Below, piece after piece: positions 1 through 6,511 of a DNA stretch of 17,317 nt. The notes below the pieces were generated by a model. It had not been told where the DNA came from. It was given only the letters and a program-made list of their open reading frames with translations, and ran no database searches. A program made the translations under genes and the position numbers. Every line of letters begins with the position of its first letter. Position 1 is the first letter of the stretch. Source of the DNA: DUPH01 sp035449085 (GTDB taxonomy: Bacteria > Verrucomicrobiota > Kiritimatiellia > RFP12 > UBA1067); contig DAOTKE010000073.1 in NCBI GenBank assembly GCA_035449085.1, positions 1 through 17,317 of the forward strand, in the 5' to 3' direction.

Positions 1-71
1 GCCCTCCCCCCTCGCGCTTCCCAGCATCTCGACCCCCTTGATTTGGAACCGCCGGTGCGGAAACAGTGCGT

Positions 72-100
72 TTGCGGAAGGGGCCGTTTTTTGCTATTGT
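72..100 (+). promoter_or_regulatory. Candidate promoter of the mcsA-mcsB-clpC operon
   Basis: TTGCGG at 72-77 (-35-like) is followed by a 17-base spacer and TATTGT at 95-100 (-10-like, 4 of 6 consensus bases). TGC directly before the hexamer makes it an extended -10. Transcription would start near 107, giving a leader of about 20 bases before the mcsA ATG. The same TGn-hexamer arrangement recurs before rpsP, the acyl-CoA synthetase gene and gyrA, which supports the reading. No obvious CtsR-type direct heptad repeat is seen here. Sequence-pattern call only. Confidence 0.4.
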
Positions 101-126
101 GGCTTTTTACGTTTTGGACGGATACG

Positions 127-678
127 ATGAAATGCGAACTGTGTCATAAGGCGGACGCGGAAACCGCGATCCGGCACGAGATCCAGGGCGAGATCCAGGA
201 GCTTTACGTCTGCCAGGGTTGCGCCCGGCAGACGGCTGCGCCACCTGCCTCTGCGCCATCAGCCCCTGAGGCGGGACAGCCGCCCCCTCCCCCGGAAGGG
301 ATGGAGATGGTGCCGCTGATGGGCATGATCCTCGACGCGGCGTTTGAGATCGTGGGCCGCGCCATGAACCTTGCCGAACCGGCGTGCCCGGCGTGCGGCA
401 TCCTGCGCCACGAGTACCGCAAGCAGTCGCGCCTGGGATGTCCTGGGTGCTATACGGCATTTTCAAAAGAATTGGACGCTGCCATCTTTGACCTGCACCG
501 CGCCACGCAGCATGTCGGCAAAGTGCCCCAACGGGCACAGGCCCTTTGGCAGCGCCGTCAGCTTGAGGCGCGTCTGGCTGAAGCTATCCAGGAGCAGCGG
601 TACGAAGAGGCGATCGTGCTGCGCGATGAGCTGCGCCGCCTGCCGGGGCCTGACGCTAAGGAAGGAGGCCCGTCATGA
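127..678 (+). CDS. mcsA: McsA-like zinc-finger/UVR protein, activator of the arginine kinase McsB
   Basis: The 183-residue product has four CxxC pairs (C3/C6, C29/C32, C87/C90, C105/C108), expected to bind two zinc ions. A Pro/Ala-rich linker (about 37-57) separates the first two pairs from the last two. A C-terminal UVR motif spans about 145-172 (core QRYEEAIVLRDELRRL). This order is the McsA family layout. In Firmicutes McsA activates McsB and helps ClpC engage substrates. The ATG at 127 is preferred to an in-frame TTG at 43: the first CxxC lies at residues 3-6, a GGACGGAT Shine-Dalgarno-like stretch sits just upstream, and the TTG start would overlap the promoter. The gene overlaps mcsB by ATGA, which implies translational coupling. 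The function is inferred from family and context and fits well. Confidence 0.88.
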   Translation: MKCELCHKADAETAIRHEIQGEIQELYVCQGCARQTAAPPASAPSAPEAGQPPPPPEGMEMVPLMGMILDAAFEIVGRAMNLAEPACPACGILRHEYRKQSRLGCPGCYTAFSKELDAAIFDLHRATQHVGKVPQRAQALWQRRQLEARLAEAIQEQRYEEAIVLRDELRRLPGPDAKEGGPS

Positions 679-1733
679 TGTTGACGCCGGAGAATCAGGC
701 GGACGCCCCGCAACCCGCTGTGCCGGCGGAGGCCGCGACGATCGCGATGAGCTGCCGCGTGCGTCTGGCGCGCAATCTGGCGGGCGAGCGCTTCCCGGAT
801 TGGGCAACCGAACGTGACCGCGAACGGGTCTTGGGTGCCGTGCGCGAGGCCTTGAGCAAAGAGGCCCCCGAACTGAGCATGGTGCCGGTGTCGGGGATTG
901 AGGCGCAAGAACGTGACATTCTGTGTGAATCACATCTCATCAGCAAGGACTTGCTGAAGCGGGCGGCGGGCGGCGGCATGGCGGTGGCGCGGGACGGCAC
1001 CGTCTGCGTCATGGTCAATGAGGAGGACCACCTGCGCATCCAGGGCTTTGCGCAGGGGCTGGACATGCAGTCCGCCTGGCGCTATGCGGATGAATTGGAC
1101 ACGCGCCTGGAACGCCGGCTCACCTATGCGTGGTCGCCGCGGCTGGGATATCTGACGGCCTGTCCGAGCAACGTCGGCACCGGTCTGCGTGCGGGGGTCA
1201 TGCTGCACCTTCTCGGACTGAGACTGCTCGGTGAGATTGAAGCGGTCGTGAGCGCCCTGGAAAGGATGCGCCTACTGGTGCGCGGCATCGGCGGCGAGGG
1301 CTCCGAGGCGGCCGGACAGATCTACCAGGTGTCGAACATGGACACGCTGGGTATCGACGAGGCGGGCATCATCCGCCGCGTGACGCGCATTTGCGCGGAG
1401 GTGGTTCGGCAGGAATACAACGCGCGCGTGCGGCTGCTGCAGGAGTCCCCGCTGGTGCTGGTGGATTGTCTGGCGCGCTCACTGAGCGTGCTGCAGAACG
1501 CGCGCCTGCTGACCACGGCCGAGGCGCTTGAGTTTCTTTCGGCATTGCGCTTAGGGGCGGCGATGGGGCTGTGCACACGTCTGAAGGTGGCGGATGTGGA
1601 CTCGCTGATCCTGATGATGCAGCCGGGGCATCTGCAGAAAGGGCTTGGCACGGCGATGACCTCTGATGAGCGCGACGAGATGCGGGCGGATTTCCTGAGC
1701 CGCAAGGTGGCCCGCGTCAAATTGAAGTGTTGA
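675..1733 (+). CDS. mcsB: Protein arginine kinase McsB (ATP:guanido phosphotransferase family)
   Basis: The 352-residue protein transfers phosphate from ATP to arginine side chains, marking proteins for ClpCP degradation. Visible family motifs are CRVRLARN (27-34, nucleotide binding), NEEDHLR (115-121), and CPSNVGTG (163-170) with the catalytic-position cysteine C163. RDEMRA at 333-338 matches the RDxxRA motif known in McsB as the allosteric phospho-arginine site. That motif separates McsB from metazoan arginine and creatine kinases and suggests feedback activation is kept. Length is near the usual 355-365. GGAGG at 663-667 is well placed for the ATG at 675; ATG at 678 is an alternative start one codon later. 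It sits between mcsA (4-base overlap) and clpC (9-base gap), the classical partners. Confidence 0.95.
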   Translation: MMLTPENQADAPQPAVPAEAATIAMSCRVRLARNLAGERFPDWATERDRERVLGAVREALSKEAPELSMVPVSGIEAQERDILCESHLISKDLLKRAAGGGMAVARDGTVCVMVNEEDHLRIQGFAQGLDMQSAWRYADELDTRLERRLTYAWSPRLGYLTACPSNVGTGLRAGVMLHLLGLRLLGEIEAVVSALERMRLLVRGIGGEGSEAAGQIYQVSNMDTLGIDEAGIIRRVTRICAEVVRQEYNARVRLLQESPLVLVDCLARSLSVLQNARLLTTAEALEFLSALRLGAAMGLCTRLKVADVDSLILMMQPGHLQKGLGTAMTSDERDEMRADFLSRKVARVKLKC

Positions 1734-1742
1734 GGAGCGTCT

Positions 1743-4406
1743 ATGAACGGTTTTGAGCATTTTACGGATCGCGCACGGCGCGCGCTGCAGTTGGCGGCGC
1801 GCGAGGCCGGTCGTTTCAACCACCCCTACATCGGCACCGAGCACCTGCTGCTGGGCCTGGTGGCGCTGGGAGAGGGTGTGGCGGTTGAGGTGTTGGAAGA
1901 GCTGGGGGTGTCGCTGGACGATGTGCGCATCGCGGTCGAGCGCATGGTCGGCTTTGGCGGCGACACCAAAACCAAAGGCGAACTGCCCTACACGCCGCGA
2001 ACCAAGAAGGTCTTGCAGCTTGCGGTTGCCGAGGCACAAGCGATGCAGCAGCGGATGGTGGGCACCGAGCACCTGCTGCTGGCGTTGCTGCGCGAGGGCG
2101 AGGGCGTGGCCGCGCAGGTCTTGCAGTCGCTGAATGTGCGACTTGAAGAGGTGCTGGATGGCGTACGCCGCAGCCTCGAGGCGATGGAAGAGGCAGCCGA
2201 CGAGGAGGCCGGATTCGACCCCTCTGAAGGCGATGAGGACGATCCAGAACCGCAGCGCGGGCCGCCGATCAGCGCACCGCAGCCGGCTGGGGCAACAAAG
2301 GATGCCAAGTCCAAGACCCCCGCCCTCAATGCGTTCGGCCGCGACCTGACCGAGATGGCGAGGAAGGGCGAGCTGGATCCGGTGGTCGGCCGCCGCAACG
2401 AATTGGAGCGCGTGATCCAGATTCTGTGCCGCCGCTCCAAGAACAACGCGGCGTTGCTGGGCGAGGCCGGCGTCGGCAAGACTGCCGTGGTCGAGGGTCT
2501 GGCGCACGCGATCGTCAACGGCGATGTGCCGGAACGCATGCTGGACCGGCGCGTGATCGCGCTCGACATGGCGCTGATGGTGGCGGGCACCAAATACCGC
2601 GGCCAGTTCGAAGAGCGCATCAAGGCCGTGGTGGAAGAGATCCGGCGCGAGAAGAACATCATCCTGTTCTTGGATGAGCTGCACACCATCGTGGGCGCCG
2701 GCGGAGCCGAGGGCGCGATGGACGCCGCCAACATCATCAAGCCCGCCCTGGCGCGCGGCGAGTTGCAGTGCATTGGCGCGACGACACTCAGCGAATACCG
2801 CAAGTCCATCGAGAAGGACGCCGCGCTGGAGCGCCGCTTCCAGACCGTGCGCGTTGAAGAGCCGACCATTGAGGAGACGGTGGCGATCCTGCGCGGCATC
2901 GCGCCGCGCTATGAGGCGCACCACAACGTGCTGTATGAGCCCGGAGCCCTGGAGGCTGCGGCGAAGCTGACCGCGCGTTACCAGCCCGGCCGGCAGTTGC
3001 CGGACAAGGCGATCGACGCGATCGATGAGGCCGGCGCTCGGGTGCGTATGCGCGTGTCGGCGCGGCCGCCAGACCTGCGCGAATTTGAGCGGCGCATCCG
3101 TGAGGTGGGCCAGAAGAAAGATGCCGCGATCCGCGACCAGCACTTTGAAGAGGCGGCGGCCCTGCGCGACGAAGAGCGCAAGGCCAAACAGGAACTCGAA
3201 GCTATCGTGGCCGCGTGGAAGGCCGAGCATAGCGAGAAGCCCCAGCCGGTCACGGTCGACGACGTGACCGAGACGGTGGCGCACATCACCGGCGTGCCGA
3301 TCAAGCGTATGAGCGAGACCGAGCTGGCGCGTATGCTCAACATCGAGCAGGAACTGCAGGAGGAGGTCGTGGGACAGACCCCGGCGATTCAGGCCGTGGC
3401 GCGCGCGTTGCGGCGGTCGCGGGCCGACCTCAAGGATCCCAGGCGTCCGATCGGCTCCTTCATTTTCCTCGGGCCGACCGGCGTCGGCAAAACCCTGCTG
3501 GCCAAGGCGCTGGCCGAAAAGATGTTCGGCGACGAGAAGGCGCTGATCCAGATCGACATGTCGGAGTACATGGAGAAGTTCACCGTGTCGCGCCTCATCG
3601 GTTCGCCGCCCGGCTACGTCGGCCACGAAGAGGGCGGGCAGCTCACCGAGCGCGTGCGGCGCCGTCCTTACAGCGTCGTGCTTTTCGACGAGGTGGAAAA
3701 GGCGCACCCGGACGTGATGAATATGCTGCTGCAGCTCCTGGAAGAGGGCCGCCTCACCGACAGCCTGGGGCGGCAGGTCGACTTCCGCAACACGGTGGTG
3801 ATCCTGACCTCCAATCTCGGCTTCGACACGGCCAAGCAGGGGCATGGCCTAGGTTTTGTGCGCGAGTCTGCGCAGGAAGACTATGACCGGTTGCGCGACC
3901 GCATGATCAACGCGGCCAAACAGGTCTTTAAGCCAGAACTGCTGAACCGGTTTGACGACATCATCGTCTTCCGCAAGCTGGACAAGGCGGACGTGGCCAA
4001 GATCCTCGAGATCGAACTGGTCAAGCTGCGCGAGCGGCTCGCCGCCAAAGAGATCACGCTGGAACTGGACGAAGCGGCCGTCGCGTTTCTGGTCGATAAA
4101 GGTTTTGATCCCGCATCGGGTGCCCGTCCGCTGCGGCGTACCGTCGAACGGTATCTGGAGGACCGTCTGGCCGAAGAACTGCTGCGCGGCGTGCTGACGG
4201 CAGGCGTGATCAACATCGGTGTGGCCGAGGACGGTCAGGGGCTCACTTTCCGCATGCGCGACGAGCTGCCGTTGCGCACGCCGACTGAACAGGAGGCGGC
4301 CAAGCCCGCCCCAGCGGTCGCCGTGTCGCCGGAGAACGACGCGCCGAAAAATGCCGTTCCGGTCACGAAAAGGCGCGCATCGCGCACGAAAAAGAAGGAC
4401 GAGTAA
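1743..4406 (+). CDS. clpC: ATP-dependent Clp protease ATP-binding subunit ClpC
   Basis: The 887-residue AAA+ unfoldase threads substrates into ClpP. The N-domain has two Clp_N repeats (about 3-145, each with GTEHLLL). An unusually long acidic, proline-containing linker follows (about 150-192). AAA-1 has Walker A GEAGVGKT (240-247) and Walker B IILFLDE (306-312). The middle domain carries a UVR-type coiled coil (about 446-485), the ClpC hallmark that binds McsA/MecA-type adaptors. AAA-2 has Walker A GPTGVGKT (577-584) and Walker B VVLFDE (645-650). LGF at 703-705 is in the place of the ClpP-docking loop tripeptide. The C-terminal tail after the AAA-2 lid (last 45 or so residues) is Pro/Ala-rich and ends in basic residues, longer than I expect for ClpC. 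GAGGAG at 1732-1737 overlaps the mcsB stop and sits 5 bases before the ATG. The neighbourhood marks ClpC as the phospho-arginine-dependent unfoldase. Confidence 0.96.
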   Translation: MNGFEHFTDRARRALQLAAREAGRFNHPYIGTEHLLLGLVALGEGVAVEVLEELGVSLDDVRIAVERMVGFGGDTKTKGELPYTPRTKKVLQLAVAEAQAMQQRMVGTEHLLLALLREGEGVAAQVLQSLNVRLEEVLDGVRRSLEAMEEAADEEAGFDPSEGDEDDPEPQRGPPISAPQPAGATKDAKSKTPALNAFGRDLTEMARKGELDPVVGRRNELERVIQILCRRSKNNAALLGEAGVGKTAVVEGLAHAIVNGDVPERMLDRRVIALDMALMVAGTKYRGQFEERIKAVVEEIRREKNIILFLDELHTIVGAGGAEGAMDAANIIKPALARGELQCIGATTLSEYRKSIEKDAALERRFQTVRVEEPTIEETVAILRGIAPRYEAHHNVLYEPGALEAAAKLTARYQPGRQLPDKAIDAIDEAGARVRMRVSARPPDLREFERRIREVGQKKDAAIRDQHFEEAAALRDEERKAKQELEAIVAAWKAEHSEKPQPVTVDDVTETVAHITGVPIKRMSETELARMLNIEQELQEEVVGQTPAIQAVARALRRSRADLKDPRRPIGSFIFLGPTGVGKTLLAKALAEKMFGDEKALIQIDMSEYMEKFTVSRLIGSPPGYVGHEEGGQLTERVRRRPYSVVLFDEVEKAHPDVMNMLLQLLEEGRLTDSLGRQVDFRNTVVILTSNLGFDTAKQGHGLGFVRESAQEDYDRLRDRMINAAKQVFKPELLNRFDDIIVFRKLDKADVAKILEIELVKLRERLAAKEITLELDEAAVAFLVDKGFDPASGARPLRRTVERYLEDRLAEELLRGVLTAGVINIGVAEDGQGLTFRMRDELPLRTPTEQEAAKPAPAVAVSPENDAPKNAVPVTKRRASRTKKKDE

Positions 4407-4415
4407 AAATCTCGC

Positions 4416-4445
4416 TTGCCACGCGGGGCATGGTGTTGGTACTGT
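4416..4445 (+). promoter_or_regulatory. Candidate promoter of rpsP-trmD-rplS with a dyad over the -10
   Basis: TTGCCA at 4416-4421 matches 5 of 6 bases of the -35 consensus. After an 18-base spacer comes TACTGT at 4440-4445, preceded by TGG, so this is an extended -10. The region lies in the 61-base gap between clpC and rpsP, so the ribosomal block can be transcribed separately from the stress operon, though read-through from clpC is also possible because no terminator is visible. The dyad GGTACTGTACC (4438-4448) covers the -10 and could be an operator or chance. Confidence 0.45.
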
Positions 4446-4467
4446 ACCGCGTTTCACGGAGGAGAAA

Positions 4468-4725
4468 ATGGTCAAAATCAGACTTCGCAGAACTGGCTGC
4501 AACAACAATGCGACGTTTCGCGTCGTGGCGACGGACGAACGCTCGCCCCGAGACGGCAAGTTTCTTGAGATTCTGGGCTGGTATGAGCCCAAACGTGAAG
4601 GTGAAAACTTCAAACTGGATCTGGATCGCGTCGCACATTGGCAGTCAAAAGGCGCGCAGATGAGCGAAACCGTGGCGAGCATGGTCCGCAAGGCGAAAAA
4701 AGCTGCCGCGCAGGCGACGGTGTAA
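4468..4725 (+). CDS. rpsP: 30S ribosomal protein S16
   Basis: The 85-residue protein begins MVKIRLRRTG and continues with FRVVATDERSPRDGKFLEILGWYEP, the S16 signature. It is a small-subunit protein that binds 16S rRNA early in assembly. Length is typical (75-90). The segment after RRTG is CNNNAT, where many S16 proteins have basic residues and PFYRI, so the N-terminal loop is divergent. The frame is open far upstream into clpC, but the ATG at 4468 has a strong Shine-Dalgarno (GGAGGAG, 4458-4464) and matches the conserved protein start. Downstream are trmD and rplS, as in many bacteria, but rimM, usually between rpsP and trmD, is absent. Confidence 0.93.
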   Translation: MVKIRLRRTGCNNNATFRVVATDERSPRDGKFLEILGWYEPKREGENFKLDLDRVAHWQSKGAQMSETVASMVRKAKKAAAQATV

Positions 4726-4740
4726 GACCGTACGGCGGTC
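4726..4740 (+). promoter_or_regulatory. Small hairpin in the rpsP-trmD gap, ahead of the trmD start
   Basis: GACCG-TACGG-CGGTC forms a 5-bp GC-rich stem with a 5-base loop. It occupies nearly all of the 18-base gap, where the trmD Shine-Dalgarno should be. No purine-rich ribosome site is visible for trmD. The hairpin may hold down trmD translation relative to rpsP or be incidental. TrmD is known in E. coli to be made far less than the ribosomal proteins of its operon. Confidence 0.25.
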
Positions 4741-4743
4741 GGT

Positions 4744-5436
4744 ATGGGCGAACCCCTGCAGATCGATGTGCTGACCGTGTTTCCGGGCATGCTCCGCGGG
4801 TTTCTCGAGGAGAGTATGTTGCGGCGGGCGGCGCGGCAGGGGGCGGTTGTTTTCAGGACGGTGGATCTGCGTGATTTCGCGCACGACGCCCGGCGCACAG
4901 CAGATGACCGTCCGTACGGCGGTGGCCCCGGCATGATCATGAAGCCGGAGCCATGGTTCGAAGCGATCGAGACGGTGCGCACACCGGATGCGCGGGTGAT
5001 CCTGATGACACCGTCCGGCGTGACGTTCCGGCAGGCAGAAGCGCAGCGGCTGGCGCAGGCCCGCCACTTGATTTTTGTCTGCGGCCACTATGAGGGCATT
5101 GATGACCGCGTGCGCGCGGCGCTGGTGACGGACGAGTTGTCGATTGGCGACTATGTGCTCACCAACGGGGTTCTGCCTGCGGCCGTGGTGATCGATGCGG
5201 TGGTGCGATTGCTGCCCGGCGTGCTGGGCGGCGGTGCGGCGGCGACTCAGGACGAGTCCTTTAGCGAGGGCCGGCTGGAGTTTCCTCAGTACACGCGTCC
5301 GCCGGTGTACCGGGGAATGGCGGTGCCGACGGTTTTGCAAAGCGGCAACCATGCCGAGGTAGACGCCTGGCGCGCGCGCCAGGCGTTGGATAGAACGGCG
5401 AAACGGCGGCCGGATTTGTTGGCGAGAGTTCACTAA
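4744..5436 (+). CDS. trmD: tRNA (guanine37-N1)-methyltransferase TrmD
   Basis: The 230-residue SPOUT methyltransferase uses S-adenosylmethionine to methylate G37 next to the anticodon, preventing +1 frameshifting. Visible motifs are the start IDVLTVFPGM, RPYGGGPGMIMKPEP (56-70), FVCGHYEGIDDRV (111-123) and SIGDYVLTNGVLPA (133-146), which form the knotted cofactor site. FPQYTRP lies at 180-186. At the position of the catalytic aspartate of the H. influenzae enzyme (EDSF) this protein reads DESF (170-173), so the usual Asp may be replaced by Glu171 or shifted by one. Length is usual for the shorter TrmD forms. The ATG at 4744 follows rpsP by 18 bases and is the only plausible start. rplS follows 30 bases downstream. 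Confidence 0.95.
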   Translation: MGEPLQIDVLTVFPGMLRGFLEESMLRRAARQGAVVFRTVDLRDFAHDARRTADDRPYGGGPGMIMKPEPWFEAIETVRTPDARVILMTPSGVTFRQAEAQRLAQARHLIFVCGHYEGIDDRVRAALVTDELSIGDYVLTNGVLPAAVVIDAVVRLLPGVLGGGAAATQDESFSEGRLEFPQYTRPPVYRGMAVPTVLQSGNHAEVDAWRARQALDRTAKRRPDLLARVH

Positions 5437-5466
5437 AGTGTGTGAAGCATAGGTTGGAGAAGAGAG

Positions 5467-5829
5467 ATGATTGCGAAAGCGATTGATAAAATCAATGCCG
5501 AGCAGGTTGCCAAGGCGAATGCCGGCAAGAGCGCCCCGGAGATTAAGGTGGGCGACAGCGTCAAGGTCTTTGTGCGAATCAAGGAAGGCGACAAAGAGCG
5601 CCTGCAGGCGTTTGCCGGCACCGTGATTGCCCGCGACAACGGCTCCGGAAACACCGCGACCTTCACGGTCCGCCGCATCTCGTACGGCGTGGGCGTCGAG
5701 AAGGTTTTCCCGCTGAACTCGCCGTATATCGACCGTGTCGAGGTGGAGCGTTCCGCCCGCGTGCGCCGTGCCAAGCTCTATTACCTGCGCAACCTCACGG
5801 GCAAGAAGGCCCGCCTGCGCGAAGCTTGA
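5467..5829 (+). CDS. rplS: 50S ribosomal protein L19
   Basis: The 120-residue large-subunit protein lies near the interface with the small subunit. Recognisable L19 motifs are IKVGDSVKVFVRIKEGDKER, FAGTVIARDN, TFTVRRISYGVGVEKVFPLN and RVRRAKLYYLRNLTGKKAR, covering the whole family domain. Length is typical (about 115-125). GGAGA (5456-5460) lies six bases upstream of the ATG. It is the last gene of the rpsP-trmD-rplS group, and a terminator-like hairpin follows about 55 bases after its stop. Confidence 0.96.
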   Translation: MIAKAIDKINAEQVAKANAGKSAPEIKVGDSVKVFVRIKEGDKERLQAFAGTVIARDNGSGNTATFTVRRISYGVGVEKVFPLNSPYIDRVEVERSARVRRAKLYYLRNLTGKKARLREA

Positions 5830-5885
5830 GCACGTTCTCGCGCCGACGGTGCAGTCAGCGCAAGGTGAGTGAGTGGTTCAGTTTG

Positions 5886-5948
5886 GATTTAGGATGCGGG
5901 ATCGCAGGGAGTCTTCTTTCCCCCCGTGTCCTAAATCTTCGTTTTTTT
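5886..5948 (+). terminator. Rho-independent terminator-like hairpin between rplS and ybeY
   Basis: The left arm (5886-5900, GATTTAGGATGCGGG) pairs with the right arm (5923-5937, CCCGTGTCCTAAATC) in a 15-bp stem containing two G-T wobbles. The loop is 22 bases. The outer half is AT-rich and the inner half GC-rich, and a run of seven T (5942-5948) follows after four bases. It would end the ribosomal operon. The T-run ends just before the ybeY Shine-Dalgarno (5951-5956), so ybeY then needs its own start or read-through. The structure could therefore be a partial terminator or attenuator. Confidence 0.5.
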
Positions 5949-5962
5949 CTGGAAGGCCCGTC

Positions 5963-6457
5963 ATGCGAGTCGTGATCTGCCAAGAACAACGCCTCTTTGC
6001 GATCGATACCCGCGCCATGAAGCGGCTGGCATGCTTTTTCGCGGAACGGGCCCGTGCACCCGCCGAGCCCGCATGGCAAGAGATCACAATCCACCTGCTG
6101 GATGACGCCGGCATCGCGCCGGTCAATCAGGCGATCATGGGGCACGACGGGCCCACGGATGTGATCACCCAGCGCTACGAGCCGATCCCCGGCGAACCCG
6201 ACGGTCTGGTTGGTGAGCTGTTCATCAATGTCGAGCGCGCGCACCAAGCCGCGCCGCGCCGCGCAGGGTGGTCCCCCGACCGCGAGCTCGCGCTCTACCT
6301 CGCGCACGGCTGCGACCATCTGTCCGGCGCCGACGACGCCACGCCACGCGAACGTTCCCGCATGCGCCGGCGCGAACTCGCGTGGTTCAGACAGGTCACC
6401 TTGGAGGGGCTCTTTTTGCCAGATGGCAAGGCGCTTTCACGCGTACCCCAGCGTTGA
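5963..6457 (+). CDS. ybeY: YbeY-family rRNA maturation endoribonuclease with an atypical metal-site motif
   Basis: The 164-residue protein matches the UPF0054/YbeY fold: ITIHLLDDAGIAPVNQAIMGHDGPTDVITQ (41-70, counterpart of xLNxxxRxxxxPTDVLSF), GELFINVERA (84-93) and LALYLAHGCDHLSGADD (109-125). YbeY is a zinc-dependent endonuclease acting in 16S rRNA 3'-end maturation and ribosome quality control. The usual site is HGxLHLxGxDH with three His ligands. Here it reads HGCDHLSGADD (115-125): H115 and H119 are kept, the third His is Asp125, and the usual Leu is Asp118. The ATG at 5963 has GGAAGG (5951-5956) upstream. An in-frame start at 5873 would run through the terminator hairpin and is rejected. 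Its place after rplS fits a translation-related role. Confidence 0.82.
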   Translation: MRVVICQEQRLFAIDTRAMKRLACFFAERARAPAEPAWQEITIHLLDDAGIAPVNQAIMGHDGPTDVITQRYEPIPGEPDGLVGELFINVERAHQAAPRRAGWSPDRELALYLAHGCDHLSGADDATPRERSRMRRRELAWFRQVTLEGLFLPDGKALSRVPQR

Positions 6458-6483
6458 CACCCGCTGAAAGAATCTGGCATGCT
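6454..6483 (+). promoter_or_regulatory. Candidate promoter of the acyl-CoA synthetase gene
   Basis: A perfect TTGACA -35 (6454-6459) overlaps the ybeY stop codon. After 18 bases comes CATGCT (6478-6483), a weak -10, preceded by TGG as an extended -10. The leader to the ATG at 6512 would be about 22 bases. Confidence 0.35.
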
Positions 6484-6511
6484 CCCGTAAGTAACGAAAG
6501 GATATGAAGGG

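Noticed and set aside
43..126. N-terminal extension of McsA from a TTG start
   Set aside because: The extension overlaps the likely promoter and the conserved CxxC begins right after the ATG at 127, which has its own ribosome site.
72..126. CtsR operator upstream of mcsA
   Set aside because: I looked for the direct heptad repeat of Firmicute CtsR (GGTCAAA-NAN-GGTCAAA) and saw nothing similar.
1551..3845. 764-codon open frame antisense to clpC
   Set aside because: It lies opposite conserved McsB/ClpC coding sequence, its translation is His/Arg/Leu-rich with no domain, and such long antisense frames are expected from GC-biased codon use.
4726..4740. Terminator between rpsP and trmD
   Set aside because: The stem is only 5 bp and no T-run follows; it is listed as a possible translational element instead.
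5873..5962. N-terminal extension of YbeY
   Set aside because: It would translate through the terminator-like hairpin; the ATG at 5963 has GGAAGG upstream and matches the family start.
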